DNA of 11,165 bases from JBBQQK01 sp038216025. Its GTDB lineage: Bacteria; Patescibacteriota; UBA1384; XYA2-FULL-43-10; 1-14-0-10-43-13. The stretch is taken from the NCBI GenBank assembly GCA_038216025.1, contig JBBQQK010000031.1, forward strand, positions 1 through 11,165. Reading direction: 5' to 3'. The notes beneath the pieces were generated by a model, which did not search any database, had not been told where the DNA came from, and worked only from the letters and a program-made list of their open reading frames with translations. A program made the translations under genes and the position numbers. Positions within the stretch are counted from its first letter, which is position 1, and the number at the start of each line of letters is the position of its first letter. Positions 1 to 5,794 of the stretch are shown in pieces.

Positions 1-401
1 GGACATTAGAACAAAAAAACGAAAAGACCAAAAATCAGCTAGTTGAAACTAATACAGAAATTTCAAAATACAAAGATGTCGAAGATGCAATCGCCAAAAC
101 AAACGGAAAAATAAGCAGCCTATCTGAGGCAAATAAGACCAAAATATTGTGGAGCAATATAGTTATCGAGTTATCGAACACTACCCCGGTCAAAGTGCAG
201 ATCAAGACCATGTCTCTCAACGACGGCAAGCGTGTCAGCTTGACAGGTATAGCCGCATCAAGAACAGACATAGCTAAATTTAAAGACAACATGGAGTCTT
301 CTGAATATTTTAAAAACGTTACTTTCACTTCATCCTCGCTAGATCAAACGTCAGGTAGTTTTACATTCAATTTATCTTGTGAATTAGAAAAAACAGAATG
401 A
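1..401 (+). CDS. pilN: Type IV pilus inner-membrane assembly protein PilN, C-terminal part
   Basis: The reading frame is open from the left edge (first full codon at base 3) to TGA at 399-401, so the start and the expected N-terminal membrane segment lie outside the window. The visible 132 residues begin with a Lys/Glu/Asn-rich, coiled-coil-like stretch. A PilN-type C-terminal domain follows: a Trp-containing helix, 'TTPVKVQIKTMSLNDGKRVS', then 'LTGIAASRTDIAKFKDNMES' and two closing strands. In the family, PilN binds PilM in the cytoplasm and pairs with PilO in the periplasm to form the alignment subcomplex of the pilus machine. The stop overlaps the pilO start by 4 bases (ATGA), the usual sign of translational coupling. 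TGA must be a stop here, which argues against a TGA-recoded genome. Identification rests on domain pattern plus the PilO-like neighbour. Confidence 0.8.
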   Translation, partial: TLEQKNEKTKNQLVETNTEISKYKDVEDAIAKTNGKISSLSEANKTKILWSNIVIELSNTTPVKVQIKTMSLNDGKRVSLTGIAASRTDIAKFKDNMESSEYFKNVTFTSSSLDQTSGSFTFNLSCELEKTE

Positions 402-940
402 ACGATTTTATTAAAAAATTTATCCTTATAGGAATAGGCATAATAATTATTGGCTTCCTATTCTTTTGGTTTATTACAAAACCGGCAGTTGCCAGCTACA
501 ACAAACACAAGTTAGAGAGCTCAGAAAAGAAAAGTGAGTTGATAACCAATCAGAAAAAACTATCGATTCTGAAGAAAAGCAGATCAACAGAAAGCAATCT
601 GGGAAAAGTTTTGAAAGAAGTGAGCGTTCTCTGGCCAGAAACCACTGAAATCAGCCGCTTTATGGTGCAGACTGAAGAATTAGCGAAGAGTAAAAATTTT
701 GTGATGGATAATTTTTCAATTTCGGAAACGACCATCAAGAAAAATGATAAGGAGCCCGAAGATACTACAATTACAAACTACTCTTTCAATACTGCGGCTT
801 CATTCCCAACAATTGTAGAAATCATAAAAAGCATGGAGCGTCTTGAGAGATATAATTCGATATCCAGAATAGATCTATCCGTTAAAGAGAACGATCTGCT
901 CAATCTAACATTGAACGGGAGGCTTTATTATGGAAAATAA
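398..940 (+). CDS. pilO: Type IV pilus assembly protein PilO
   Basis: This 180-residue protein has a short cytoplasmic start (MNDFIKK), one membrane helix at about residues 8-28, a charged coiled coil at about 33-78, and an alpha/beta C-terminal domain. That is the layout and roughly the length of PilO. PilO forms heterodimers with PilN on the periplasmic (or cell-surface) side of the membrane and helps link the motor to the pilus. The start is fixed by the ATGA overlap with pilN. No good ribosome binding site precedes it, so translation is probably coupled. Its last 11 bases overlap the next gene. Sequence identity to classical PilO is low by eye; the call comes from architecture and gene order. 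Confidence 0.78.
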   Translation: MNDFIKKFILIGIGIIIIGFLFFWFITKPAVASYNKHKLESSEKKSELITNQKKLSILKKSRSTESNLGKVLKEVSVLWPETTEISRFMVQTEELAKSKNFVMDNFSISETTIKKNDKEPEDTTITNYSFNTAASFPTIVEIIKSMERLERYNSISRIDLSVKENDLLNLTLNGRLYYGK

Positions 941-1172
941 GAAAGAGAAGATACCTCGCTATTCAGCATTTACCATCATCATAATTTCAATTTTTATATC
1001 AATCTATTTTTCTATCAATTTACTCAAGGAAAACCTTGTTGCTTCAGAAGAAGCATCAACAGCGGCATACAAACTCAACGAATCAGAATTAGATAAAGTG
1101 AAAAATCCAGCTGTCATCGATTTTTCACAAAAAGATGAACAAGGCCGCGAAAACCCTTTTAAGCCCTACTAA
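930..1172 (+). CDS. Small single-pass membrane protein of the pilus operon (PilP-like position)
   Basis: This 80-residue protein has a basic N-terminus (MENKKEKIPRYS), one membrane helix at about residues 14-33, and a short polar tail ending 'GRENPFKPY'. The start is well supported: GGGAGG at 917-922 lies 7 bases upstream of the ATG, and the gene overlaps pilO by 11 bases. It occupies the operon slot where pilP follows pilO in classical clusters. The terminal (R/E)-NPF-x-P motif resembles the conserved N-terminal motif of PilP ('R.PF.P'), but the beta domain of PilP is absent. It may be a minimal stand-in that contacts PilN/PilO, or a lineage-specific subunit. The gene is real with high confidence; the function is inferred from context only. 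Confidence 0.7.
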   Translation: MENKKEKIPRYSAFTIIIISIFISIYFSINLLKENLVASEEASTAAYKLNESELDKVKNPAVIDFSQKDEQGRENPFKPY

Positions 1173-1322
1173 TCGCTCTACAAACCAAGCACCGCTTCTT
1201 TTATACCATGCCCGCCAGATTGCCTTGGCTCCAGCCATTGTGGCGTCAGAATCGATTATAAGAGCAATCTCTTTTCAACCTGGGATTTGCTATCTGCTCC
1301 TTGTCAAGAAACTTTTAGTTAT

Positions 1323-1353
1323 AAAAATAAGCGGTTTTTGACCGCTTATTTTT
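1323..1353. terminator. Bidirectional intrinsic terminator between the pilus operon and the response regulator
   Basis: A perfect 13-bp inverted repeat (AAAAATAAGCGGT, loop TTTTG, ACCGCTTATTTTT) has A-rich and T-rich arms, so it can end transcription in both directions. It sits between convergent units: the pilN-pilO operon from the left and the response regulator from the right. The roughly 150 bases between 1173 and 1322 hold no gene I can support. Confidence 0.88.
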
Positions 1354-1378
1354 CATGTATTCAAACTATAATTTTACA

Positions 1379-1753
1379 CTATCCTGCAATTGCCTTTTCT
1401 ACATGGGCTACTACATCTTTAGGAAGGCTTTCGCTTTTAACCAAATAAGCGTCAGTTGGCTTCATCATATCTTTAATCTTATCTATCTCTTGTACGAGAG
1501 CAGTCAATACAATAATAGGAATGCCGGATGTTTCCTCTTTCTCTCTAAGCATTTTCATGACATCTATGCCATTGATCTTTGGCATCATAATATCTAGAAG
1601 TATTACGTCTGGCATCTCAGCGATTGCTTTTTCGATCGCCTCTTCTCCATCCGAAGCCGAAACAATAACATAACCTTCTTGCTTCATTCTCTCTTCATAA
1701 AGCTCTCTCAGCGTCATGTCATCATCAACAATTAAAACCTTTGCATTTGCCAT
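1379..1753 (-). CDS. Single-domain CheY-like response regulator
   Basis: This 124-residue protein is a receiver (REC) domain with no output domain. The acidic pocket is D10/D11/D12, the phosphoacceptor is D54 ('LLDIMMP'), the switch Thr is T84 ('VLTA') and the conserved Lys is K106 ('LVKSE'). All residues for phosphorylation are present. Such proteins act through protein-protein contact after phosphotransfer from a histidine kinase, and none is encoded in the window. A GGGAGG ribosome binding site precedes the ATG. The gene lies 13 bases downstream of the PilX-like gene on the same strand, so both are probably on one transcript and the regulator may serve pilus-based motility or adhesion (inference). 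It ends with TAG, so TAG is a working stop codon in this genome. Confidence 0.93.
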   Translation of the reverse strand: MANAKVLIVDDDMTLRELYEERMKQEGYVIVSASDGEEAIEKAIAEMPDVILLDIMMPKINGIDVMKMLREKEETSGIPIIVLTALVQEIDKIKDMMKPTDAYLVKSESLPKDVVAHVEKAIAG

Positions 1754-1766
1754 TTTGGCCTCCCAA

Positions 1767-2912
1767 TCATGGTTTAAAAATTACATAATCATATAAATCA
1801 TATAGCGTGCCGGATTGTCGGTCAATATTCGCTTCAAGTTTTTTCGATACTCCAGCATAAAAACCGGTTGTCTGGATATAAGTGTAAGGGCCACTGGGAA
1901 CATTTGATTTTTTATTACAATTAGAATTATTTATATTTTCAATTGAGACACAACCATAAGTTGTAAGACCAATGTATGCATCGTAATTGATCGGCCTGAC
2001 AGAAAGCACAACCTCATCATTTGTTGAAGGCATCACGCCAAAACTTTTAACGTCGATTATGTCCTGAATACGATTTGTTCTAATAGATAGAGCGTACGAA
2101 TCAGAAGAATCCAAACTAGAATTAATTGCCTCGTAGACCCCAATATTTTTAATCTTCGAAGGCAGATTTGACGCACAACCTGTCGGCACAAATAGAGATT
2201 TAAATTCTTTTACCCCCCCCACCGCATACTTTACAGTGAATTTTATTTCCGCCATGGCTTGGCATTTTGAGGGAAAAGTATCAGAAAAGTTAGATGGCGC
2301 TTTTATCTTCATACCAAAGTATAAGCTATTGGAAAAATTATACCCCGAAAGGTTTATTTTTAATGCCTCATCCTCTGGTATTTTTAATATAGAAAAATTA
2401 TCTGCCCCGTAATCGGAACCTGCAATCCAACCACCAGCTGCTGTAAGACCAAACTCACCATTACCATCAGAATCATGGCCATAATAAGGAGCGCCAAAAG
2501 TGCCGATATAGCCCATTCTCAGGTCAACAATCTGATCATTTCCGTTCCAATTGATCCAATTATTAATGTAATCATCATTTCCTAACCCATCAACAACAGG
2601 ATTTCTGCCTACATATAGTCCGTCCAATGGAGTTCCCTTTGCTGTTTTGGCGATTTTTAAATTTGTGCGGAAGACATTCTTATCCTCTAACGTAAAAGCA
2701 AAAGGGATTTCAGCGTTCTGATTGTATCGGTAACGTAAAAAACCCTCTTCAATACCAGATTCGGCTGAATAATAAGCCACCGAACCATTTTCATACAAAG
2801 TCGCAGTAGCAGCTTCCACAAAAAGCAATCTTGCAATACTAAAAGCCATTCCTGAAACTGCAGTAATTAAAAGCATTGAAATAATTAGGGCCGATCCCCT
2901 CGCCTTTTTCAT
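1767..2912 (-). CDS. PilX-like type IV pilus minor pilin / pilus-associated surface protein
   Basis: This 381-residue protein starts MKKARGSALIISMLLITAVS, a short basic leader running straight into a hydrophobic helix (about residues 8-32). It continues 'AYYSAESGIEEGFLRYRYN', the pattern of PilX N-terminal domain proteins, in which the hydrophobic helix packs into the pilus or membrane. The remainder is a long beta-rich region with many Gly, Asn and Tyr, a 'GHDSDGNGEFG' segment that could be a Ca2+-binding-like loop, and four Cys in its second half that could form disulfides. It was probably exported through the pilus system encoded nearby. It has no obvious ribosome binding site, and its promoter lies so close that the mRNA is likely leaderless. 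A G8 run (C2213-2220 on the + strand) falls near residue 232. PilX-type pilin is likely; the C-terminal domain is unassigned. Confidence 0.72.
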   Translation of the reverse strand: MKKARGSALIISMLLITAVSGMAFSIARLLFVEAATATLYENGSVAYYSAESGIEEGFLRYRYNQNAEIPFAFTLEDKNVFRTNLKIAKTAKGTPLDGLYVGRNPVVDGLGNDDYINNWINWNGNDQIVDLRMGYIGTFGAPYYGHDSDGNGEFGLTAAGGWIAGSDYGADNFSILKIPEDEALKINLSGYNFSNSLYFGMKIKAPSNFSDTFPSKCQAMAEIKFTVKYAVGGVKEFKSLFVPTGCASNLPSKIKNIGVYEAINSSLDSSDSYALSIRTNRIQDIIDVKSFGVMPSTNDEVVLSVRPINYDAYIGLTTYGCVSIENINNSNCNKKSNVPSGPYTYIQTTGFYAGVSKKLEANIDRQSGTLYDLYDYVIFKP

Positions 2913-2920
2913 ATAATTAT

Positions 2921-2948
2921 ATTATATAACGATTTGTTGAATAGTTAA
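2921..2948 (-). promoter_or_regulatory. Promoter of the pilX-like/response regulator operon (leaderless)
   Basis: Read on the - strand, TTAACT (2948-2943), 16 bases, then TATAAT (2926-2921). Transcription would start around 2914, within 1-3 bases of the ATG at 2912. This fits the absence of a Shine-Dalgarno sequence and suggests a leaderless mRNA. A second overlapping TATAAT (2921-2916) would place the start inside the gene, so it is less likely to be the functional one. Confidence 0.55.
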
Positions 2949-3025
2949 ATAGTTTACTAAAATTGTTTTGAAAGGATATATTAAAGACAGACATTGGATT
3001 GCCAGCACTTTATATTTTTGCTCCA

Positions 3026-3047
3026 AATTGTCCACCAGTTGACAATT
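3026..3047. promoter_or_regulatory. Operator-like inverted repeat over the -35 box
   Basis: AATTGTC, 8 bases, GACAATT is a perfect 7-bp inverted repeat whose right arm includes most of the TTGACA -35 box of the 90-codon gene. Two half-sites with centres about 15 bases apart, overlapping a -35, fit a dimeric repressor. Some symmetry could be chance, because TTGACA itself provides half of the right arm. Confidence 0.4.
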
Positions 3048-3067
3048 CAAGGATTACAGAGTAACAT
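3039..3067 (+). promoter_or_regulatory. Promoter of the 90-codon orphan gene
   Basis: A consensus -35 TTGACA (3039-3044) is separated by exactly 17 bases from TAACAT (3062-3067). The start would be near 3074, giving a leader of about 50 bases that holds a hairpin and a strong ribosome binding site. The promoter is divergent from the pilX-like promoter. Confidence 0.65.
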
Positions 3068-3081
3068 TTCTCCTTGTGTGT

Positions 3082-3102
3082 AAAATCTCAAGAAGAGATT
3101 TT
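3082..3102 (+). promoter_or_regulatory. Leader hairpin upstream of the 90-codon gene
   Basis: AAAATCTC, loop AAGAA, GAGATTTT is a perfect 8-bp stem in the predicted 5' leader. It ends 8 bases before the AAGGAGA ribosome binding site (3111-3117). It has only one short following T run, so it is more likely an mRNA stabiliser or binding site than a terminator. Confidence 0.4.
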
Positions 3103-3124
3103 AGTTGATTAAGGAGAGAATGAG

Positions 3125-3397
3125 TTGAGGAAAAACACAGTCAGGCGTCCAGGTCTGGCAGACCTCGACGAACTAAGAATGATCAAGCACATGATCAAAA
3201 TTCCGGAAGATCCGTCAGAGATCGAATACCTCAGGATAAAGAAGGAGATCAAGCATATTAAGAGCAGAAGACCTGCCGACTTAATAGGGGCAACCATGAG
3301 TTGTACTATAGATACATACAACCGAATACATAGAGAAATCCTTTCCAAAGGAGAAGAATCAGATTTTTTCTCTGTCAATTGGAAAATTACCGGCTAG
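3125..3397 (+). CDS. Hypothetical 90-residue protein, TTG start
   Basis: I do not recognise this protein. It is basic and mostly helical, with no membrane segment. Its N-terminus has the Arg-rich 'KNTVRRPG', followed by helices carrying 'DLDELRMIKHMIKIPEDPSE' and 'YLRIKKEIKHIKSRRPADLI', and it has one Cys. The TTG start at 3125 is chosen because AAGGAGA (3111-3117) sits 7 bases upstream and the nearer ATG (3120) is followed after one codon by an in-frame TGA. It stands alone with its own consensus promoter, a leader hairpin and its own terminator, so it is an independently controlled gene. The basic, helical composition would suit a small nucleic-acid or ribosome-associated protein, but nothing in it proves that. 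Confidence 0.7.
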   Translation: MRKNTVRRPGLADLDELRMIKHMIKIPEDPSEIEYLRIKKEIKHIKSRRPADLIGATMSCTIDTYNRIHREILSKGEESDFFSVNWKITG

Positions 3398-3420
3398 TAG
3401 TCACTATTATCAACCTATCG

Positions 3421-3452
3421 GGCCGAGCAATCATTGCCGGCCTTTTTCTTTT
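3421..3452 (+). terminator. Intrinsic terminator of the 90-codon gene
   Basis: GGCCG-A-GCAA, loop TCA, TTGC-CGGCC forms a 9-bp G+C-rich stem with one bulged A, followed by TTTTTCTTTTT. It lies 24 bases after the TAG stop. Confidence 0.9.
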
Positions 3453-3456
3453 TATT

Positions 3457-3489
3457 AAAAATCCACCGAATAACATTCGGTGGATTTTT
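3457..3489. terminator. Bidirectional terminator, mainly for the Fic operon
   Basis: A perfect 15-bp inverted repeat (AAAAATCCACCGAAT, loop AAC, and its complement ending TTTTT) can act on both strands. It backs up the preceding + strand terminator and ends the - strand Fic operon about 60 bases after its last gene. Confidence 0.88.
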
Positions 3490-3548
3490 CACCTTATGGC
3501 TTGGTTAGATAGACTTAGGCGTGCCTACGACAGAACATCTGTTAAAAG

Positions 3549-4403
3549 TTAATATTTTTTACCAACCATCTCGATCGGGGCTTTTCCATCCAATGACTTG
3601 TGTGGAAAGTAGTTCCAAGCATCAGTGACCAATTCCATGATTGTTTCAGGATCAGATATTTCCGTATCATTAAAAACTGCTACTATTTTATAAAAATCTT
3701 TTCGTCCTGTTTCACAATCGATAATATCTAAAATTTGCTTGAATGTGAATGGACTATTCGCATCTTTCAAAAATGACTTGAAAACTACCGCGATTTCTTT
3801 TCTTCCTCTCTCTATTTCATTTTTGGAGATTGGTTTCGGTATTACATAAAAATAACGAGTGAACTTTGGAGACATTGGGGCATCAATATTTTTAAGAATT
3901 TCCCTAAGTTCCCCGGCTGCCTCTTTTGGATAATACGGCCCTTCGCACCCGATCAACTCCTCATGGTCAATTACACTTCCAATTCTGCCAATTATCACAT
4001 TACCTATTTCGGCATTAAATGTGCCTTGATACTCAACTACTTTATGAAGCTGGCCATTTTCCATATCTTTCAACTCCAGCCATTCACCTATTTTGATTTT
4101 TTTTATTTGGTAAAATCCGTACTTATTCTGTTTTAGTGCTCTATATGTCTCTCTTTCTTTTTCACTTAATTTGGATTTGTTTTTATCCAAGTATTCGTCA
4201 ATCACTTTTTTTCCATTTTTCAGTTCGTAGTCATAAATAACCCATTCCATAAATAGTTCTTGTTCTTTTGGGTCATTTAAAACTAATGGTTTGCCCGGTG
4301 TTATATTTTTGTCATCAAAGAATTCCTGCATTGCCCGCAAAACATCGTCTTTGCATTTCTCAAAAAAATATTTATGCAGTACGCTAATTGTTCCCTTTTT
4401 CAT
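3549..4403 (-). CDS. Hypothetical 284-residue protein, second gene of the Fic operon
   Basis: The protein is soluble, with no signal peptide or membrane helix. An N-terminal module (about residues 50-130) reads 'FMEWVIYDYELKNGKKVIDE', then 'LSEKERETYRALKQNKYGFY', then a beta-rich part with 'GEWLELKDMENGQ' and 'NVIIGRIGSVIDHEELIGCE'. From memory this resembles a module seen in uncharacterised SEC-C-type proteins, but I see no SEC-C metal motif. The end carries 'DAWNYFPHKSLDGKAPIEMV', a W/N-PHK-L-GK-P-E pattern that recurs at the C-terminus of such proteins. The gene starts 14 bases after fic stops, so they are cotranscribed. A role as Fic partner, target or antidote is possible from context, but it lacks any antitoxin-like DNA-binding domain. 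Function unknown. Confidence 0.7.
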   Translation of the reverse strand: MKKGTISVLHKYFFEKCKDDVLRAMQEFFDDKNITPGKPLVLNDPKEQELFMEWVIYDYELKNGKKVIDEYLDKNKSKLSEKERETYRALKQNKYGFYQIKKIKIGEWLELKDMENGQLHKVVEYQGTFNAEIGNVIIGRIGSVIDHEELIGCEGPYYPKEAAGELREILKNIDAPMSPKFTRYFYVIPKPISKNEIERGRKEIAVVFKSFLKDANSPFTFKQILDIIDCETGRKDFYKIVAVFNDTEISDPETIMELVTDAWNYFPHKSLDGKAPIEMVGKKY

Positions 4404-4417
4404 TTTATAATCTCGGC

Positions 4418-5452
4418 TTAATAATCTTTGAGCTTGTAATATGTCGCTTTGCCTTTTCCGTGTCGTTCAATAACGTTCAAGTCAATCAGTTTATTAAAAT
4501 CTTGATTTCTGGTCGGCTTGGCCCGATCGGTTAGTTTGGCATAGTCTGGATTGGTAATGAAGCCATTTTTTTTAATAAATTCCAATATTTTCAAATGATA
4601 ATCTTTCAAAGTGGTTTCGGGCACCAACATCTCTTTCTGTAAAAGCTTACTGACCCGCAAGAGTTCGTCAATAATTCCGTCAGTAAAATACTCTAACCAA
4701 ACAGTGAAGTTAACTTGATCCCTGGTGTCGTAATAGTTGCCTCGAATCCCAACGTTTTCAAAATATTTGGTCACATTCTGGTTGTAATAATTTTCAAAGC
4801 TGAATAAATTAAAGGTATTGAGACCCATATTGGCAAGCAGAACCTTCGTAGTTAATCGCGCGGTTCTCCCATTCCCGTCAATAAACGGATGAATAATAAC
4901 AAATTGTTTATGAAATATACCCGCTACAATCAGAGGATCAAGGCGGCTTTTACTGATTGATGTGAATCTAAGCAGATCGTTAGTTAAATTTTTAACATCT
5001 TGATGATCTGGCGGAAGATATACAGTTTTTCTAGTTCGCGGGTTGTTGACAAAAACCGGTTGTTCTCGCAGTTTGCCAGCATTGTAAGTGTCTATCAGTC
5101 CGGCAGTTACCTTTTTTTGAACTTTTAAGATTAGCTCTAAATTAAATTTAATTGATTCATCAAGTATACCTTTATTTAGAAATTCCAATGCTTCATTATA
5201 ATTGAGAACTTCCTTTTCAGTATCCCTCAGATTCTGTGGTTGGTTTTGAATAATTTTCTTTACGTCTGTTAGAGCTAAAGGATTGCCTTCTATACTGGTC
5301 GAGGAGTAGGCGGAAATTTCACGAGCAGTTTTTTCCAGTTTAACCAACGTCAACTTTAAAAAATGACGTTTATTGAGATCGGCGACAATTATTCCAATTT
5401 TTTTGATATTTTCAAGAAGCCTTGGTGTTATTGTAAATTGGGGATCGAACAT
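4418..5452 (-). CDS. Fic family protein (AMP-transferase) with N-terminal inhibitory motif and C-terminal winged helix
   Basis: The 344-residue protein carries the complete catalytic motif HPFIDGNGRTAR (H188-R199), with the catalytic His188 and the phosphate-binding GNGR. A class II-type inhibitory motif (S/T)xxxE(G/N) is present N-terminally: S51-T-S-I-E55-G56. In the family its Glu contacts the second Arg of the motif (here R199) and blocks productive ATP binding. A beta-hairpin 'flap' that positions the target is likely around residues 135-148 ('NPRTRKTVYLPP'). Residues about 285-342 form a winged helix ending 'GKGKATYYKL', so the protein may also bind DNA, possibly its own promoter. Fic enzymes transfer AMP from ATP to a hydroxyl side chain of a target protein. 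The target is unknown. The gene is first in a two-gene operon. Confidence 0.92.
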   Translation of the reverse strand: MFDPQFTITPRLLENIKKIGIIVADLNKRHFLKLTLVKLEKTAREISAYSSTSIEGNPLALTDVKKIIQNQPQNLRDTEKEVLNYNEALEFLNKGILDESIKFNLELILKVQKKVTAGLIDTYNAGKLREQPVFVNNPRTRKTVYLPPDHQDVKNLTNDLLRFTSISKSRLDPLIVAGIFHKQFVIIHPFIDGNGRTARLTTKVLLANMGLNTFNLFSFENYYNQNVTKYFENVGIRGNYYDTRDQVNFTVWLEYFTDGIIDELLRVSKLLQKEMLVPETTLKDYHLKILEFIKKNGFITNPDYAKLTDRAKPTRNQDFNKLIDLNVIERHGKGKATYYKLKDY

Positions 5453-5480
5453 TGTTAATCTCTTTTTTTAAGTATATACA

Positions 5481-5502
5481 AATAATAGACGAATAATAGA
5501 CG
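5481..5502. repeat. Tandem 11-bp repeat in the fic promoter
   Basis: AATAATAGACG occurs twice, perfectly and without a gap. On the - strand the two copies cover the -10 box and most of the spacer of the fic promoter. An 11-bp period (one helical turn) puts both copies on the same DNA face, as expected for a regulator binding side by side. Confidence 0.75.
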
Positions 5503-5510
5503 ATTGTCAA
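5482..5510 (-). promoter_or_regulatory. Promoter of the fic operon
   Basis: On the - strand, TTGACA (5510-5505), 17 bases, TATTAT (5487-5482). The start would be near 5475, giving a leader of about 22 bases with only a weak AGAG ribosome binding site. Confidence 0.7.
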
Positions 5511-5545
5511 TACCCAAACAAGAGTCGAACAAGGGTTTGAGCACA

Positions 5546-5576
5546 AAAAAAGCATTTACTTGCACAATGCTTTTTT
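5546..5576 (-). terminator. Terminator downstream of tRNA-Glu
   Basis: AAAAAAGCATT, 9-base loop, AATGCTTTTTT gives an 11-bp stem. Read on the - strand it lies about 70 bases after the tRNA 3' end and is followed by a T run, so it ends the tRNA transcript before the fic promoter. It is near-symmetrical and could work both ways. Confidence 0.75.
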
Positions 5577-5645
5577 AACCAACTTTTTGTCTAAAAATAT
5601 CTTGTTCAGGACTAGTTTTATTAATCCAATAAATTGCATGCTTCT

Positions 5646-5722
5646 TGGTACCGCGTATGGGAGTCGAACCCATGATCTCCGCCGTGAGAGGGCGGTGTCC
5701 TAGACCACTAGACGAACGCGGC
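5646..5722 (-). tRNA. tRNA-Glu (anticodon CTC)
   Basis: On the - strand the cloverleaf is complete. The acceptor stem is GCCGCGT/ACGCGGT, the D arm contains TCGTCTAGTGGTCTAGGACA, and the anticodon stem CCGCC/GGCGG encloses the loop CTCTCAC, giving anticodon CTC that reads GAG. The T arm contains GGGTTCGACTCCC. The discriminator base is A73 and the 3' CCA is encoded (5648-5646). The body matches bacterial tRNA-Glu closely. The first acceptor pair is G1-U72 rather than the usual G-C. A tRNA-Glu(TTC) must exist elsewhere to read GAA. Confidence 0.95.
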
Positions 5723-5735
5723 ATTATTAACTTTG

Positions 5736-5741
5736 ATTATA
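5736..5741 (-). promoter_or_regulatory. -10 box of the tRNA-Glu promoter
   Basis: TATAAT on the - strand ends 13 bases before the tRNA 5' end, a fitting distance for a short leader removed by RNase P. The best -35 (TTGAAG) is 20 bases upstream, which is long, so the -35 is uncertain. The tRNA might also be read through from the HypC-HydE gene, since no terminator separates them. Confidence 0.45.
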
Positions 5742-5794
5742 TTAACACAATTCCCCCTTTGCTTCAACATGCCCGAACATAACACCCAGTGAGA

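Noticed and set aside
398..401. TGA recoded as Gly, as in some CPR lineages
   Set aside because: TGA ends pilN exactly where pilO begins (ATGA), and no gene in the window carries an internal in-frame TGA.
1173..1322. Possible structured RNA or riboswitch between the pilus operon and the terminator
   Set aside because: Only scattered short pairings (such as GAGCA/TGCTC) are visible; no recognisable fold and no downstream + strand gene to control.
1135..1341. Open frame of 68 codons on the + strand after the pilus operon
   Set aside because: It starts inside the preceding gene in another frame, has no ribosome binding site and runs into the terminator stem.
3490..3548. TAGGC-GT-GCCTA hairpin downstream of the Fic operon
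   Set aside because: The stem is only 5 bp with a 2-base loop, too short to form, and nothing else supports a function.
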